Assembly (NCBI GenBank): GCA_963930645.1
Contig: OZ005655.1
Coordinates: 134,109,626-134,173,625 of the forward strand
Direction of reading: 5' to 3'
From: Salticus scenicus
Lineage: Eukaryota; Arthropoda; Arachnida; Araneae; Salticidae
Length of the DNA: 64,000 nt
Below are positions 13,261 to 25,227 of the stretch, one piece after another. Numbering within the stretch: position 1 is the stretch's first letter; the number at the start of each line of letters is the position of its first letter. A program made the position numbers and the translations under genes. The notes under the pieces were generated by a model. That model worked only from the letters and a program-made list of their open reading frames with translations. It made no database searches and was not told where the DNA came from.

Positions 13261-14596
13261 CTAAAAAAAATTGAAAGTTTAATTAAAAAATTATGGTGTA
13301 AAACAAAATTTATGAAATATAAATATAATAGTAAACTTGTAAGAATAGAAATTTTTAATAATTTAAACGATACGTTTGTGTAATATAATTTAATAATAAA
13401 TAGACCGTTGTACAAATATATATAATAAGTATTATAATGTATAATTAAAAATAAATTGTGCAATATGGGTATAATTTTTTTATTTTTTTAAATAAAATAA
13501 TCTGGTATGTCACTCACAAGAATTTCTCTTCTCCTGTATTTCGATAATATAAAGACATGTTCTAGATTAAGGGGTTGGATAACAAGTTCTGTATTCCAGT
13601 CAGGCTACTTGAAAATTTGACTTGTACACCTATTTGGAAATCAGTATAAAATAGAGTTAGAACAGTTTTATTTGGCATATAATTCTCTGTGAAGTCAGCT
13701 ACCGCCTCTCAGGACAACCTGCTTAATTTTATAATTTACATTTATTGAAAAAAAAAAAAAAATCAATGCTGTTATTAAAAAGTTTATTCGAAATTACTCA
13801 GAAAACTTTCACCCGCTGTACGACTTGAAACTTACCAATCTTGATCAAAGGTTTCAAGTGGCAACTTCATATAAACTTCAGAAAACCAATTTTTAGTTTC
13901 CTGAAATAATTTCTTTTTAAGGCAAACAGATGACAGACGTACATACACATAAAGAGCTAAATGTTCGACTTTTGTATTCAATGAATCTGAAAATATATTA
14001 TACAAAAAAAAACAAGATCTGAAAACTGAACTTCAAAAAATATTTACTGTATGGGTGTGAGAAATTAATTTTTATTCCTGTACAGGCTTAGTCGATATAG
14101 TAAAATGTAGCAAAGCATTTCCATCATTTAAATTGAAAAGAAAAAAAAAAGCTTTAACTTGATTTTAAACAGCCCTCTATACAGTCTATAAGCCATTTAC
14201 ACAACGCATTTTGTCTTATGCGGAAAACACTTAACACAACCTGAAATGCATTTACAGATTTTTCATATATATCGCCAATGTATTCAAATTGTTTTTAATT
14301 GCTCTGTTACAAATAAAGAATGGTTTGTATCCGAGAATCTTCACACATATTTTTGTGTATAACAAAAAAGAATGTCATTATATCTCGTTTAGTGCAGACC
14401 ACAGATGTTACATTGTGCTTACAAGAAAATTCATCCAAATACGTAATGTACACTATACGAACGAAAAAAAAAAGGCGCACCAAGAAGGAGTTATCCGAAT
14501 GATACTGAAATTAGCAGATGGGATATGCATGTGAAGAAAAAACGAATGATTATAGTTTCAGAAAATTCGGAGGATTTAATCAAGAGAAAGGGCCTC
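12373..14596. other. AT-rich intergenic DNA
   Basis: Long poly-T at about 13227-13255 and other homopolymer runs. Short open frames on both strands have no recognisable content. No TIR, SINE box or protein domain found. Confidence 0.45.
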
Positions 14597-15544
14597 ACAA
14601 TAAAGTTTTGGTCCACTTCTGGCCCTTATGTAAGCATTTATTCAGCTTGGCATTAATTGATTGAGTTGGCAGGTGTGCTCCTGCGAGATATCGTGCTAAA
14701 TTCTGTCTAACTGGTATTTTAGATTGGAAAAATCCCGAAATGTTTGTAGGACCCTTTTTATGTTGCTCTAAACGCCCTCAGTGGTAGAGAGATCCGTCGA
14801 CTTCGCTGACCAAAATAATGTTGGACAAGGATGAAAACAAGCAGTAAAAACTATCTTCATGCGCGGGCAGGCATTATAATGTTTAAATATACGCTCAAAA
14901 TTGCGTGATTTGAAGAACAACATAACCGAACGTAGAATTCCGCCGACGTACCGCTCTGTTTAAAAGATGCTGCGGATGTTAACCAAAGGGGTCTTACTAT
15001 GAAATAAAATGGCACCCAAAAAAATCACTCCTGGTTGTCGCGCCGTATGGCCGGCGGCAGTCAAGTTGAAATCCTCATTTTTTCAAGGCGTCTACAGACG
15101 CTCAAATTGGAGCTGGACTCATCACTGAAGACAATTCTACTTCATTCAGTAACATTTCAGGTATAATGCTCCCGATATTTCTGTAAATTGGCTTGTCGAT
15201 GTGCAAAGTTTAATAGTAGTCGTTGAAAGGGGACTCAACCCCATTTCTCTGAGCTGCCTGTTAATGGTATTTGAAGTCACTGAGGTACCAGTTGCACGTA
15301 GGATCGATGATAACAACGAATTTGGGGCTTTGAGTACCACTCTGACGATTGAGAGTTTCTTATGTTCTGTCCCATCTCTAGGACGACCGTTTCCTTCTGA
15401 GCACTATGTTCGGACATGATTCACCCATTCCTTCCGGCATCATTCAATAGTAGCATCGCTCCTTTCCAAATTCCCAAATAATTCGCAGATTAGACGAACC
15501 GGCTTCTTTGAGCCCAACAACAATCCTCTCTCAAATGCTGACAT
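14597..15544 (-). pseudogene. Second Tc1-like transposase pseudogene
   Basis: A minus-strand relic close to full length (about 316 codons; Tc1-family transposases are usually 330-350). It starts at an ATG at 15544 with MSAFERG, the usual first helix of this subfamily. KKPVRLICELFG and SDATIE then give the first DNA-binding helix-turn-helix, and SLLSSILRATGTSVTSNTI the second. The first catalytic motif, VFSDES, is intact near 15130. The catalytic core then runs through stops and at least two frame changes. The C-terminus (LARYLAGAHLP, then AKLNKCLHKGQKW) is readable to a stop near 14600. It is a different subfamily from the plus-strand copy at 8.6 kb. TIRs were not found. Confidence 0.75.
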
Positions 15545-15798
15545 CTGCACATATTATTTGCACATCTGTATACCACGTATCATACTATCTATCTGAGTAG
15601 ATGGAATAAAATTCTCAAAGAATTTATGATCTGGTAAAAAATTTCTTCTCTCAAATATTCTCCCAGCTGAGCAGTTAAGATGCTCTGCAGCGTCACATGC
15701 TCATTCTATGGCAGTCAAATTAAAAAATTTTTGCATTTCCCATCGAAACCTGTATGCCTGTCAATTTGTGTTCAGTTTGCATTACTCCTCCTTGGTGC

Positions 15799-15830
<32 letters not shown>

Positions 15831-16138
15831 CTTTGTCCCAGAGTGTATTTGAACTGTCTTGTATGTTCCTGCATACAAACCACTTGTTTCATCTTAAGGA
15901 AACTATTAGTGTAGTATAGCTATTTAATACAGATTTAAAATACTCATTTTAGATTTCCTGCTACTGTAGTCAGACTAAGCAATTAACCGGTAAAAACATG
16001 ATATTTTGGTTTCAGAAAACCTCAATACCTGTAAACATATAAGAAAAACTCAAATTCAAATATTTAAATAAAATTCAATTCTTAAAAATTAAAAAGTAGA
16101 CTGATTTAGTAGAACACACTAATTACTGATTTAGTAGA
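15545..16138. other. Intergenic DNA with poly-T
   Basis: Contains a T run at about 15801-15830. The last 60 bp (from 16082) hold the 20-mer TTAAAAATTAAAAAGTAGAC that recurs at 36949-36968, just outside the matching array end. Confidence 0.5.
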
Positions 16139-17160
16139 CCCAAGTCGAAATTCATGCTGGTATTTGTTTGCTAGGCAAGCACTATATGCTTCATCCCAGC
16201 TAGTAAAATAGCATAAAACTACCATAAATATTTGCTAGTTCCACCAGAACTATCAGCAAGTCATGGTGTGTTTTGGCACACTTTATATGCTTGTCCAGCA
16301 TATATATTCCAGCTTATGTAGCTTGAATATTTTGCTGGTCTAGAAGCCATCACAACCACTACTTGCTTGCACTTTTTGCTATGCTAGCAGAAATTCACAA
16401 CCAACAGATGCTTTTTTTCTTTGCTAGACTAGCATTAAATGCTGTATCCCAGCAAGTAAAATAGCATAAAACTAGCCTTAATATTTGCTGGTTGCACGAG
16501 AATTACCAGCTTGTCATGGTGTGTATTGGCCCACTTTTATTGCTTGTCCAGCATACATAATCCAGCTTTTCATGTTGGTATTTGTTTGGTGGACTAGCAT
16601 TAGACGCTGTATCCCAGCAAGTAAAATAGCATAAAACTAGCATTAATATTTGCTGGTTCGACCAGAATTACCAGCTTGTCGTGGTGTGTTTTGGCCCACT
16701 TTTATTGCTTGTCCAGCATACATAATCCAGCTTTTCATGCTGGTATTTGTTTGCTAGACTAGCATTAAATGTTGTATCCCAGCAAGTAAAATAGCATAAA
16801 ACTAGCATTAATATTTGCTGGTTCTATCAGAATTACCAGCATGTCATGGTGTGTAATGGCTCACTTTTATTGCTTGTCCAGCATACATTTTCCAGTTTAT
16901 GTTGCTTGAATAAGTTGCTGGCCTAGCAGCAATTAAGAGCACCACTTGCTTGCACTTTCGGCTATTCTAGCAGTAATTCACATCCAACAGATGCTTTTTT
17001 TATTGCTATTCCAGCATTACTTTTCTACCATCAGTTGCTTTTAATTTTTGCTATTATAGCAGAACTTTCCTACCATCTGTTACTTTTTCCTATTATAACA
17101 TTACTTTTCAACCAGCAGTTGCTTTTAATTTTATTTATACTAGCCAAATTTAGGGTATTT
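16139..17160 (+). repeat. AGCAT/TGCTGG word array with CCCAAG left terminus
   Basis: Opens with CCCAAGTCGAAATTCATGCT. It then runs for about 1 kb as diverged repeats of roughly 190 bp, each carrying short inverted words: CAGCAAGTAAAATAGCATAA, ATATTTGCTGGTT, TTGCTTGTCCAGCATA, TTTGCTAGACTAGCATTA. The outer 25 bp is the inverted match of the end of the 35.6-36.9 kb array (CCCCAAGTTAAAATTCATGC on that strand). No matching right terminus is present near 17160. It is a subterminal or internal array of an unclassified DNA element. No protein is encoded. Confidence 0.65.
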
Positions 17161-17638
17161 ACCTAAGGCCTGGGCGAATACCACAAAACTGGGTATTTTC
17201 GAAAGTTAAATTAGTAATCAATTTTTATCTAAATATATATATATTCAAAAAATAAAAAGGGATGCAAGGAATGCAAATAATTAACCCTGTTTATTTCATA
17301 CAGATGGTACCTGCAAAGCTTCTAATAGTGATTTCTTAGAATGTTGCGCTACAAATGAATTCTTATTTTGATTAGTGAACAGTTAACCATTCAATTTTTA
17401 TGCTAATATTACTATAAGTAAATTTTATGCTACAAGGATATTAAAATGGAAGATTAGTTATATCTTACTTTTACCCACTCGTTAACACGGTATTCTGAAA
17501 TTGGTGGGAAATGATGAGAAGCATTTTTAATGCTGTTCTTAAATGGATAACACTGTGGTAAATAATGTAAAATTTTCAACAGATTTACAGAACTAATTTT
17601 TGATGAAAATGTATGACTTTTGCTGACATTACCATTGA
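17161..17638. other. AT-rich intergenic DNA
   Basis: No recognisable feature between the word array and the next MITE. Confidence 0.45.
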
Positions 17639-18073
17639 CAGGGTTACCACTGAAATAGCAGAATGAAATTCCCTGACTTTTCCAAGTTTTCCAGACGTGT
17701 TCTAAGAAAATTCCAGTCTAGCCATATATTGTGCACTGGTTGCATTGAGGGCAAAATAATTATGGTATGACTTGAAAACACAAAAGTTACATATTACTTT
17801 GACCTAAAGATAGATTTCCCTCCATGCGGGGGGTCTTTCTAAGAGGTCTTGTTTTTAAAAAACGTCAAAAGCTAAGGAAAAAAAACAAGAAAAATGACTC
17901 TACGTTAGAGGAGAAATTAATTTTTTTTTTTTTTTGGCAATCATTGTATGAAATTCCCTGACTTTTCCAGATTCTGGCTAAAATACTAAATTACTTGACT
18001 TTTCCCTGACTTTCATGGTCAATTTTCAAATTCCCTGACTATTCCAGGTTTTCCAAGTAGCGTGGCAATTCTG
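17639..18073 (+). mobile_element. 435-bp MITE with CAGGGTTACCAC ends, TSD CATTGA
   Basis: The left end is CAGGGTTACCACTG and the right end is GCGTGGCAATTCTG, which are imperfect inverted repeats. Both ends are followed inward by CCCTGACTTTTCCA-type repeats. An identical 6-bp flank, CATTGA, lies at 17633-17638 and 18074-18079, consistent with a target-site duplication. This looks like the widespread arthropod repeat with GCGTGGCAACCCTG termini. It has no coding capacity. Confidence 0.7.
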
Positions 18074-18239
18074 CATTGAAATGGCTAAAATGGGAAATAA
18101 GTTTTAATTTTTTCTCTAAATACAATACTTCTCAAAACTCTAATTTGTAAACTTTCGCATTACAAAAAAGGGATGAAAAACATCAACTAAATTGTCAACT
18201 TCGACGTACTTAAAAAAAAAAAGAAAGAAAATATATATA

Positions 18240-18963
18240 CAGTAGAGAGCCAGAAATCTGCCGATCTAAAATCCGCCAATGTCCGAAATTCGCACAGCTT
18301 TTCAGATACAAACAATGAAATTTAAGTTACAAAACTGCAAATCAGAATTTTTGTAAAAGATCCTGAATGCAGACTTTGTGCTTGCATTTTATGATTACAA
18401 TAATAAAAATATAAAAAACTGCAAGAACCAAGTTTCTGATAAAGAAATTATGAACAATATATTAAATTAATCCAAAGAAAATTATGATTATTATGATGAT
18501 CATATCAATGAGGAAAACAATAAATTAATTTTTTTAAATGCTATCTCATAAAGGCATAGTTTACGGAAGAATTCAGTTAAATACTTTGAAAAATAAATTT
18601 GTGTTGCAGAATAAGTATTGATAACTATTTACAATAGACAAAAAAAAAATCTCAATGATGTATGTGTGCATGTTCAAGTGTGGTTTAAAATAAATGAATA
18701 GTTTTTGTCTAAATTTGACGAATATTTTTTCATTTTTAATTTATTGTTTTCTTTATATATATATTTAATGTTCAGTGTTATTCTTATATACCTAATAATT
18801 TAATATAAAAGTGAAATTGTGTTATTATTCACTAGTATATGTTTAATTTAATTAATATTCTGCTTTTATTATTCAAATTGAAAATGATTTTTTATGGGCT
18901 CCAAAATCCGCCAAATCTGCACAACCTCTGGTCCTGAGCTGTGCAGATTTTTGACTCTCTACA
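18240..18963 (+). mobile_element. Pogo/Tigger-type MITE
   Basis: Left terminus CAGTAGAGAGCCAGAAATCT at 18240. The right terminus ends GACTCTCTAC near 18963 and reads GTAGAGAGTCAAAAATCTGC on the other strand. The inner parts of both ends carry AAATCCGCCAA. A CAGT start and TA-rich insertion flanks fit the pogo/Tigger group. About 720 bp, AT-rich inside, no transposase. Confidence 0.65.
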
Positions 18964-19670
18964 TATATATTTCTTTATTACTACAAAAATAATATCTCAA
19001 TTATTAAGAGTTCACAAATTAGAATGGTACGATGCTATACTAGAAGATAATTAAAATTAAAAAAAAATCTAAAAACATCAAACATTATTCTATTTTCTAC
19101 TGTTTAAAAATGATATCTACATTTTTTTCTTTTTTCAATCATTGAAAACAGCCTTTATATCATCTCAAAAAATTGTGAGTTTTTATTTGAGAGCAGCCTT
19201 AAGGATTCTTTGAATTATTTTTCAAAGAACTTAAAAAAATAAGTGTTGTACAATGGTACAGTAAAAAAATATTTTAAATTTAGTTGGTTTTGAACGTTTG
19301 GACTTTTTTTTTCTTTTTTAAATATAATTTACATTACTTTTAAAAATAATTATAACCATTTTAAGTTTTAACCGAAATGTTTCTTTCCTGGACGTTATTT
19401 TAGAAATGAGTTGCAAGTATTGCCATAAGTTTTAAGATATTTAAATTAGTATTAATCAGCCCTAGTTATGCATCTTAATTTTTGTAATTATTACCAGCTC
19501 TTTCTCATTTAAAAAAAGAAAGTTCTTATTAATTTAAATAAAATGACTTTATAAAAATCTTCAAAGATATTATTCAAAAAGTACTGCTATTTAAATCTAA
19601 TAATTTATGAAAAATGTATGATGTAACACTGTATTATTATTATCTTCAGATTAATATACAGTTTTTTAGC

Positions 19671-19710
<40 letters not shown>

Positions 19711-19960
19711 TAAAAGCTTTCAATTTTTTCTTAAATTTACCTTAAAACTCCATACATATACATAATATTATACTATACACTAATCCTAGATACTTTATAT
19801 ATGAATAGAACTCACTGAAAAATAAATACCAAGGTAAGTACCCAAAATGGGTTAGGACAGAAAAGGACAAAGCAAATTATTTAAAAAAGATTTATTATGA
19901 TTTTTTTCCATTTATTAAGGAAAAGTCATAAACACACTTTAAACATATTTATTACGAGCT
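18964..19960. other. AT-rich DNA; possible 3' UTR of the minus-strand exon
   Basis: Contains a long A run (about 19675-19706) and AT-rich sequence. Immediately left of the candidate exon (19880-19960), read on the minus strand, there are several AATAAA-type signals within about 80 bp of its stop. That is where a polyadenylation site of such a gene would be expected. Confidence 0.4.
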
Positions 19961-20097
19961 TCAGCTAATTGTCACATGTAAGCACATTGCATATATCTTG
20001 AATTTTATCAGGTACACATATCGATTGTAATTTTTTATTTCAGCCTCACTTCCACGTATGTCTTTCCCTCGTTTCAGTAGATATTCTCTCATTTGAC
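19961..20097 (-). CDS. Candidate terminal exon of a host gene (unidentified)
   Basis: On the minus strand a long pyrimidine tract ending TTCGTTCCAG (AG at 20099-20098) precedes a 45-codon open stretch. This stretch ends at a TGA at 19963-19961 and is followed by AATAAA signals. Two bases precede the first full codon, so the acceptor would be phase 2. The peptide begins QMREYLLKRGKDIRGSEAE, is charged and helix-prone, and does not look like a transposon protein. Local GC is above its surroundings. I do not recognise the protein and see no upstream exon. The neighbouring LTR element would sit in the intron. It could be chance, or a fragment of an older gene. Confidence 0.35.
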
Positions 20098-20353
20098 CTG
20101 GAACGAAAATGAAACAAGAAATATATATATATGTATGAATCTAGTATTTAAAAAAATGTCAAAAAAAAAAAAAAAAATCTAATAATTTGATTACCCACTG
20201 TATATAAAAAGGAAAACTGATTGAAAAAGTATATTTGAAATTTACAGTTTGTAAATTAAGTGCTATATATCCAAAGCTTTAGTCATTAAACAACATTCTT
20301 TAAGCAGTGTTGGTACAGTTTAAAACAAACAGTCCCCCCTCCCAAAATAAATA

Positions 20354-20397
<44 letters not shown>

Positions 20398-20838
20398 GCC
20401 CACTTAAAACAAGATTAGATGTAACAAAGTATAGATTAGTACAAACTTTTATTGCTTCCTTTGAATCTACTATGCTTTAATAAAGTCTGAGACTGGTTAC
20501 AATAAACAACTGAAAACATTAGTATCGGATATTGCGAAGTTTTTCCATTTGAATAAGTTTAAACAACTTTTAAAGTTAAAACTAAAGCTTCACTTTTCCT
20601 ATGTAATGTATTTTCTTTGAATAAATGCACAATTGGAGATATATTTCTGTCTTTTCCTCTCTCATCATTCAGAAATATTTGTTCCTTCTACTTTAGAGCA
20701 TGTGCATTTTGTTAGCTTGTGTAATTATTAGTTTGCTAACTGTGCTGCCCATAACACAAGCATTCAGCTTAAAAACATTACATTATGTCATTTTCATCAA
20801 ATGAGACATGAAAAAATTTAACCTTTAGATATGGGCGT
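20098..20838. other. AT-rich DNA with (AAT)n
   Basis: Holds (AAT)n at about 20350-20396, poly-A near 20161-20177 and otherwise unremarkable sequence up to the 3' LTR of element A. Confidence 0.45.
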
Positions 20839-21596
20839 TGTTGTATTTATTTGGTAGGTAGTGTTAATTCTTTCTTCATAATAAAAGCCGTGAAGATAAT
20901 CAGAAGAAGCGTTATGTCCCAAAATAACTCAGGCAAGCGAAATCTTTAATGCAATCATTTAATAGAATTCGAAGTCATCATATGTCTTGCAATTTCAATA
21001 ACACATAAATTCCTTTGAAGAAATTGACAGTACAAATAGTCACCCGAAACATCCAGAATAAAGTTTTTATGTATAATATATCGAAGGATGAATATGAATT
21101 AACATTACAGGGACGGAATGGACACGGGGAGAGAAGCAAATCAACAGACGTCTTAACAGGAACAGCGAAGAGGCAGAAGTCATGAAATTGTTGGCTGGAT
21201 ACATTACACAAAACCACAGAAAAAAATGAAGCCAAGACAACACCCAACTTTTTCAGTTACAGCTAATTTAGTGTAACTTTTTAAAATATATTGGCGATTG
21301 ATTTCTTATCCAAAAAATCCGTTATCAGTTCGTGAGAATCTGGCAAACCAACCTTAACTCTTGACCACAAGAATTTTATCGTTAAATTTTTATTCATAGA
21401 CTTTAGTCGAAAAGTATACGCGATTTCTATTTATAAGTAACAGATGTGAGATCTGTTCAATGTTCAAAAATGACATCAGGAAACATTTTATTCTGTTTTA
21501 TTTAATTGAGATGAAACGAATTGTTCTCCACAGAATTAAGCGATTGAAAGATCATCTCTTGCTTTTATTATTATTATTTCTTTTAAATGAAAGGAA
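20839..21596 (-). repeat. Element A 3' LTR
   Basis: Direct repeat of 30396-31152. On the plus strand it starts TGTTGTATTTATTTGGTAGG and ends AAATGAAAGGAA. On the element's own strand it therefore ends ACAACA, but begins TTCC instead of the usual TG. Contains a GC-richer block at about 21105-21245. Outside the repeat, sequence on both sides differs from the other copy, which fixes the boundaries. Confidence 0.8.
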
Positions 21597-22945
21597 TAGT
21601 ACGGCTTGCTCTTTTTGTAAGAAGGAATAAAGAATGAAACCGCATATATTAACTCGCTTTTTATACAGATATAAAATGAATTGGGAAAGAATTAAATTTA
21701 TCAGAAATGTAATACATAATTTAGAATATGTGATTTTCGATATCACATATTTCTCCCCTTCGTCTGAAAAAGAAAGAGGTGTTGCCCAGGGTAATCATAT
21801 ACAACATATATTCTATATATAGAACAGAAAAATTATATATATGTATAAGATATCAAAAGAAATGTATATGTAAACAGTTGTACAACTTTGTATGAAATAT
21901 ATAGAGTAGCTACCTTTACGATTCTTTTTTTTTTAATATGTGCGCATTTTCACTCATGTCCATGAGAATATTTTCCAGTCATATTATTTTTCTTAAATAC
22001 ATGCTTCATAGTCCACTGCATATACGATTTGTTGATATATCTATATGAATCACTGTCAGTCACAATGAAAAAGCAGTAATATTGGATATCATGTATTTTT
22101 CTAACTATTTCTTTTGCTAGATTCATATAACTATGATTTGTTTGCAAACATAATAGTACTTTGTGGAAATAGTATTCATTACAATAGAAAATAATACATA
22201 TAAATGCAAAAATGAAATATAAAGAAGCAAAATTATCTAAAACTAAATATACAATACACCAAATGATGTGTAAGAAACATCAGAAAAAAATTGTCAAAAT
22301 AAAAATATGAAAAAAATATGATGTGTGAATAACACCATAAAATATAAGCAAAAATGTGTTTTGGCCAATTCCAGCCAGGGAAGCTGTTCACTTGTGTTAG
22401 GCATCCACCGTAACACGAACAACCCACCTTACTCTTGTGTGAAACACAAGTATATGACTCAAGCTTAGGGCCTTCGTCCTAGATGAATAGGGCATGTAAA
22501 AAACAGCTCCACCACGCCATTTCGAACAATGCACGATCGGGAGCACCTCAAAAACAAGGACGGGAGATTTTCAAATGAATAAATAGAGAATTACTAGTTT
22601 AATAGCATACTAGAATTCTCAAAATTGGATGCTCTCAATTGAGTTGATGATTCTTGGGGCAATAATTTTGAACGAATCATCTTCTCAAGGAGGGATAATT
22701 ATTTAAAAAATTAAAAAAAAAAGGTGTAGATTCAATGATTTGATATCTACAAAAATTATTAAAAAGTCATTCCAAGAAAATTGAGAGCATAAAAAAGTCA
22801 CGATCGGTAATATTCACACATTGACACATTTATGGAAATACATGTTGCTAGCATTGCAAAACGTTCAGATTATTCAAAAATGTGAAAATTCAAAAATTTT
22901 AAATGATATATTATAACATTATGTGTTCAATGAAATGGCATAAGA

Positions 22946-22976
<31 letters not shown>

Positions 22977-23558
22977 TTTTTTTTGTTAGGAACTTATTTA
23001 TTTATTTTTGAATACTAAACAATGTGTAATTTAAGTTTTTGACAAGTGTCTAAGATGCAAATGTATGTAAATTGTAATTCTTATGTTCTTAAATAAATGT
23101 TAATATAACGTAAGAGTATATTTTTATAATTTTGTCATAATTCCTTTTTTTTTTTTTTTAGAAAATATGTCAAATATATCGATTTGAATAAAAGAATATG
23201 CAACATTTTAGAGTAAATTACTGTTATGTCAATTGCACCCTTGAACATGCAAAAAGTGGGCCCGCCAATAATGGCATGCAATGATGCAGTAAGCACAACA
23301 AAGTTCCCTTGGCCATCGGGAATTGCAGCAAAATATTTACATATTCCTTTTTTTTTTTTTAACTATGTAATATAAATGCTGTTAAGAATATCTATTGAGA
23401 AACTGATATATTGATTGTAAAATAAAATTTTAAATTATAAATATTAAATAAATAAAGTGTAAGGTCATTTATGAGTATATGATTTTTATGACAATAAGTT
23501 TACCCCTGCAGTGGTACCCCTGCAATGGTAACTCGTTCCACTTTTTTTTTTTTTTTTT
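21597..23558 (-). other. Element A 3' internal region, non-coding
   Basis: About 2 kb between the integrase stop and the 3' LTR. No long frame and no env-like signal or transmembrane protein. A GC-richer block at about 22370-22560 and a poly-T run at 23541-23560 are the only conspicuous features. No strong polypurine tract adjoins the LTR; AAAAAGAGCAAG lies a few bases before it on the element strand. A block near 23225-23335 containing GATGGCCAAGGGAAC resembles GGCCAAGGAATG in the corresponding 3' region of element B. Confidence 0.5.
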
Positions 23559-25220
23559 TTAAGGATTTGCCTTATTTTTCCTTGGACGCAAATTATATGA
23601 GTGTGTAGATTTTGGAATAGCATTGAAATTATTTGGTGTGCATTTTTGTCTTGGACGTAGATTATATGAGTGTGTAGGTGTTGATATGTTTTGAAAAGTG
23701 TTTTGATCATTTGTAGCACAGTTATCAACTAAATGTGTGTTTCTGGGTGGAGCTAGCAACAGTCTATCCACATGTACCTTAAATGCAGACTCATCAGGGT
23801 AGTTTATTCTTTTTATTGAAAATACAACTGGTGAATGCTTTTTAAATACAATAAAAGGACCATAATATTTAAGTCTAAATCTGTCAGTAGATTTTAAATA
23901 TACTATATCTTTTTCGAAAATGTTTCTTAACTTTGTTTTTCTTTGATAATAGTTATAGCTTCTTTCTTGAGACATTTTAATATTATTGTAGGCTTTATGA
24001 AAAATTTTATCAAGGTCATGCATTAGTTTATAAACATCAACATTTCTATCAAGGAATGGTTGGTTGCACTGAGAATCATATGTATCAAAAATTAACGATA
24101 ATTCTCTTCCAAAGTGTAGAAAATTTGGTGAAAATTGTGTAGAGGAATGTTTTGATCCATTATACAAGGATTTATGAATATTGATAGCATTTGCAAATGT
24201 GTGCCCTTCTTGTAGGAGTGTTTTTATGGAATATTTTATACTTTTGTTTATTCTTTCAGAAATAGCGTTGCTCTGTGGATGAACAACAGAAGAGTGTAAA
24301 ATTTTGATACCTAGTGTGTCGTTGAAATTGTTATAAACATGTGACGTGAATTGGGGTCCAAGATCTGAAAGAATTACAGATGGACGATCATGTGTGGATA
24401 TGTAAGAAAATAAACATTTAACAACTTGTTGTGCAGGTGTATCCGTTAAGAGATAAAGTTCTGCATGTCTTGAGAAATGGTCAATTATGGTCAATATGGA
24501 TTGACCATTTTCGAAAAGACCTAACAAATCAGTAGATATAGTATGTCCAGGAAATTTCGGTGTGTAGGTTGGCTGTAAAGGTGCATTAAGTATACGATGA
24601 TGTTTCGATTGTAAACAATTTGTACAAGATGCAACAAAATTTAGTGTATCGTTGTACATTCCTCTCCAAAAAAATCTAGATGATAAAAATTCGTAAGTTT
24701 TTGTGAATCCGAAGTGTGATAAATGGGAAATAGTTAATGTTTTAGCTTTTAATTTTTCTGAAACAACAATACAATAAGTATATGTGTCATTGCAAGTGTC
24801 ATACTTTTTTATCATTAAAACTTTAGTATCAGGATGTATAAAGAAATTAGAAAATTTTTTAGATGATCCTTTTTTTAAATTTTCATTATATATTGGAGAC
24901 AATTTATCATCTTTTTTCTGTTCAAATACAAAAGTTTTATTTGATATTTCCAAGAGGGGATCTTTATTGCCATTTTGGCCAGAAATAAGAAAGTTTAATT
25001 GATAATCATTTTTAACTTTTTCATAATTTTCATGACCATTTGTACTCACCTTATCAGGATCATTTTGAACGACAGGAAGATTTTCTTCAAAAACAATCTT
25101 CGGATTAGTAGAAAGGTTTTCTTGATTTTCATCTAAGTTACATCTGGACAAATAATCAGCTAAAATATTGCTAGAACCAGGAATATGTTCAAAAGAATAA
25201 GAATATTCAGAAAGGTCCAT
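23559..25220 (-). pseudogene. Element A RNase H end and integrase, open frame
   Basis: The longest intact piece of element A (553 codons). It starts inside the end of RNase H (HIPGSSNILADYLSR, residues 12-26). The integrase follows with the zinc-binding HHCC (H166, H169, C199, C202 counted in this frame), and a complete D,D,E triad at D231 (STDLLG), D286 (SDLGPQF) and E322 (SERINKS). A GPF module follows (YYGPFIVFKK), then HVDRLLLAPPR. The extreme C-terminus carries THSYNLRPR twice, from a roughly 70-nt tandem duplication. The integrase reading frame itself looks undamaged. It is cut off from the upstream RT by a short deletion near 25230. Confidence 0.85.
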
Positions 25221-25227
25221 AAGCCAT

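Noticed and set aside
15801..15830. Poly-T runs (also 13227, 39575, 48088) as poly-A tails of retrogenes
   Set aside because: No coding or LINE/SINE sequence adjoins these runs and no target duplications were found. Homopolymers are common throughout the window.
21597..23558. Envelope gene downstream of element A integrase
   Set aside because: No frame longer than about 80 codons, no signal peptide or transmembrane segment of the right kind.
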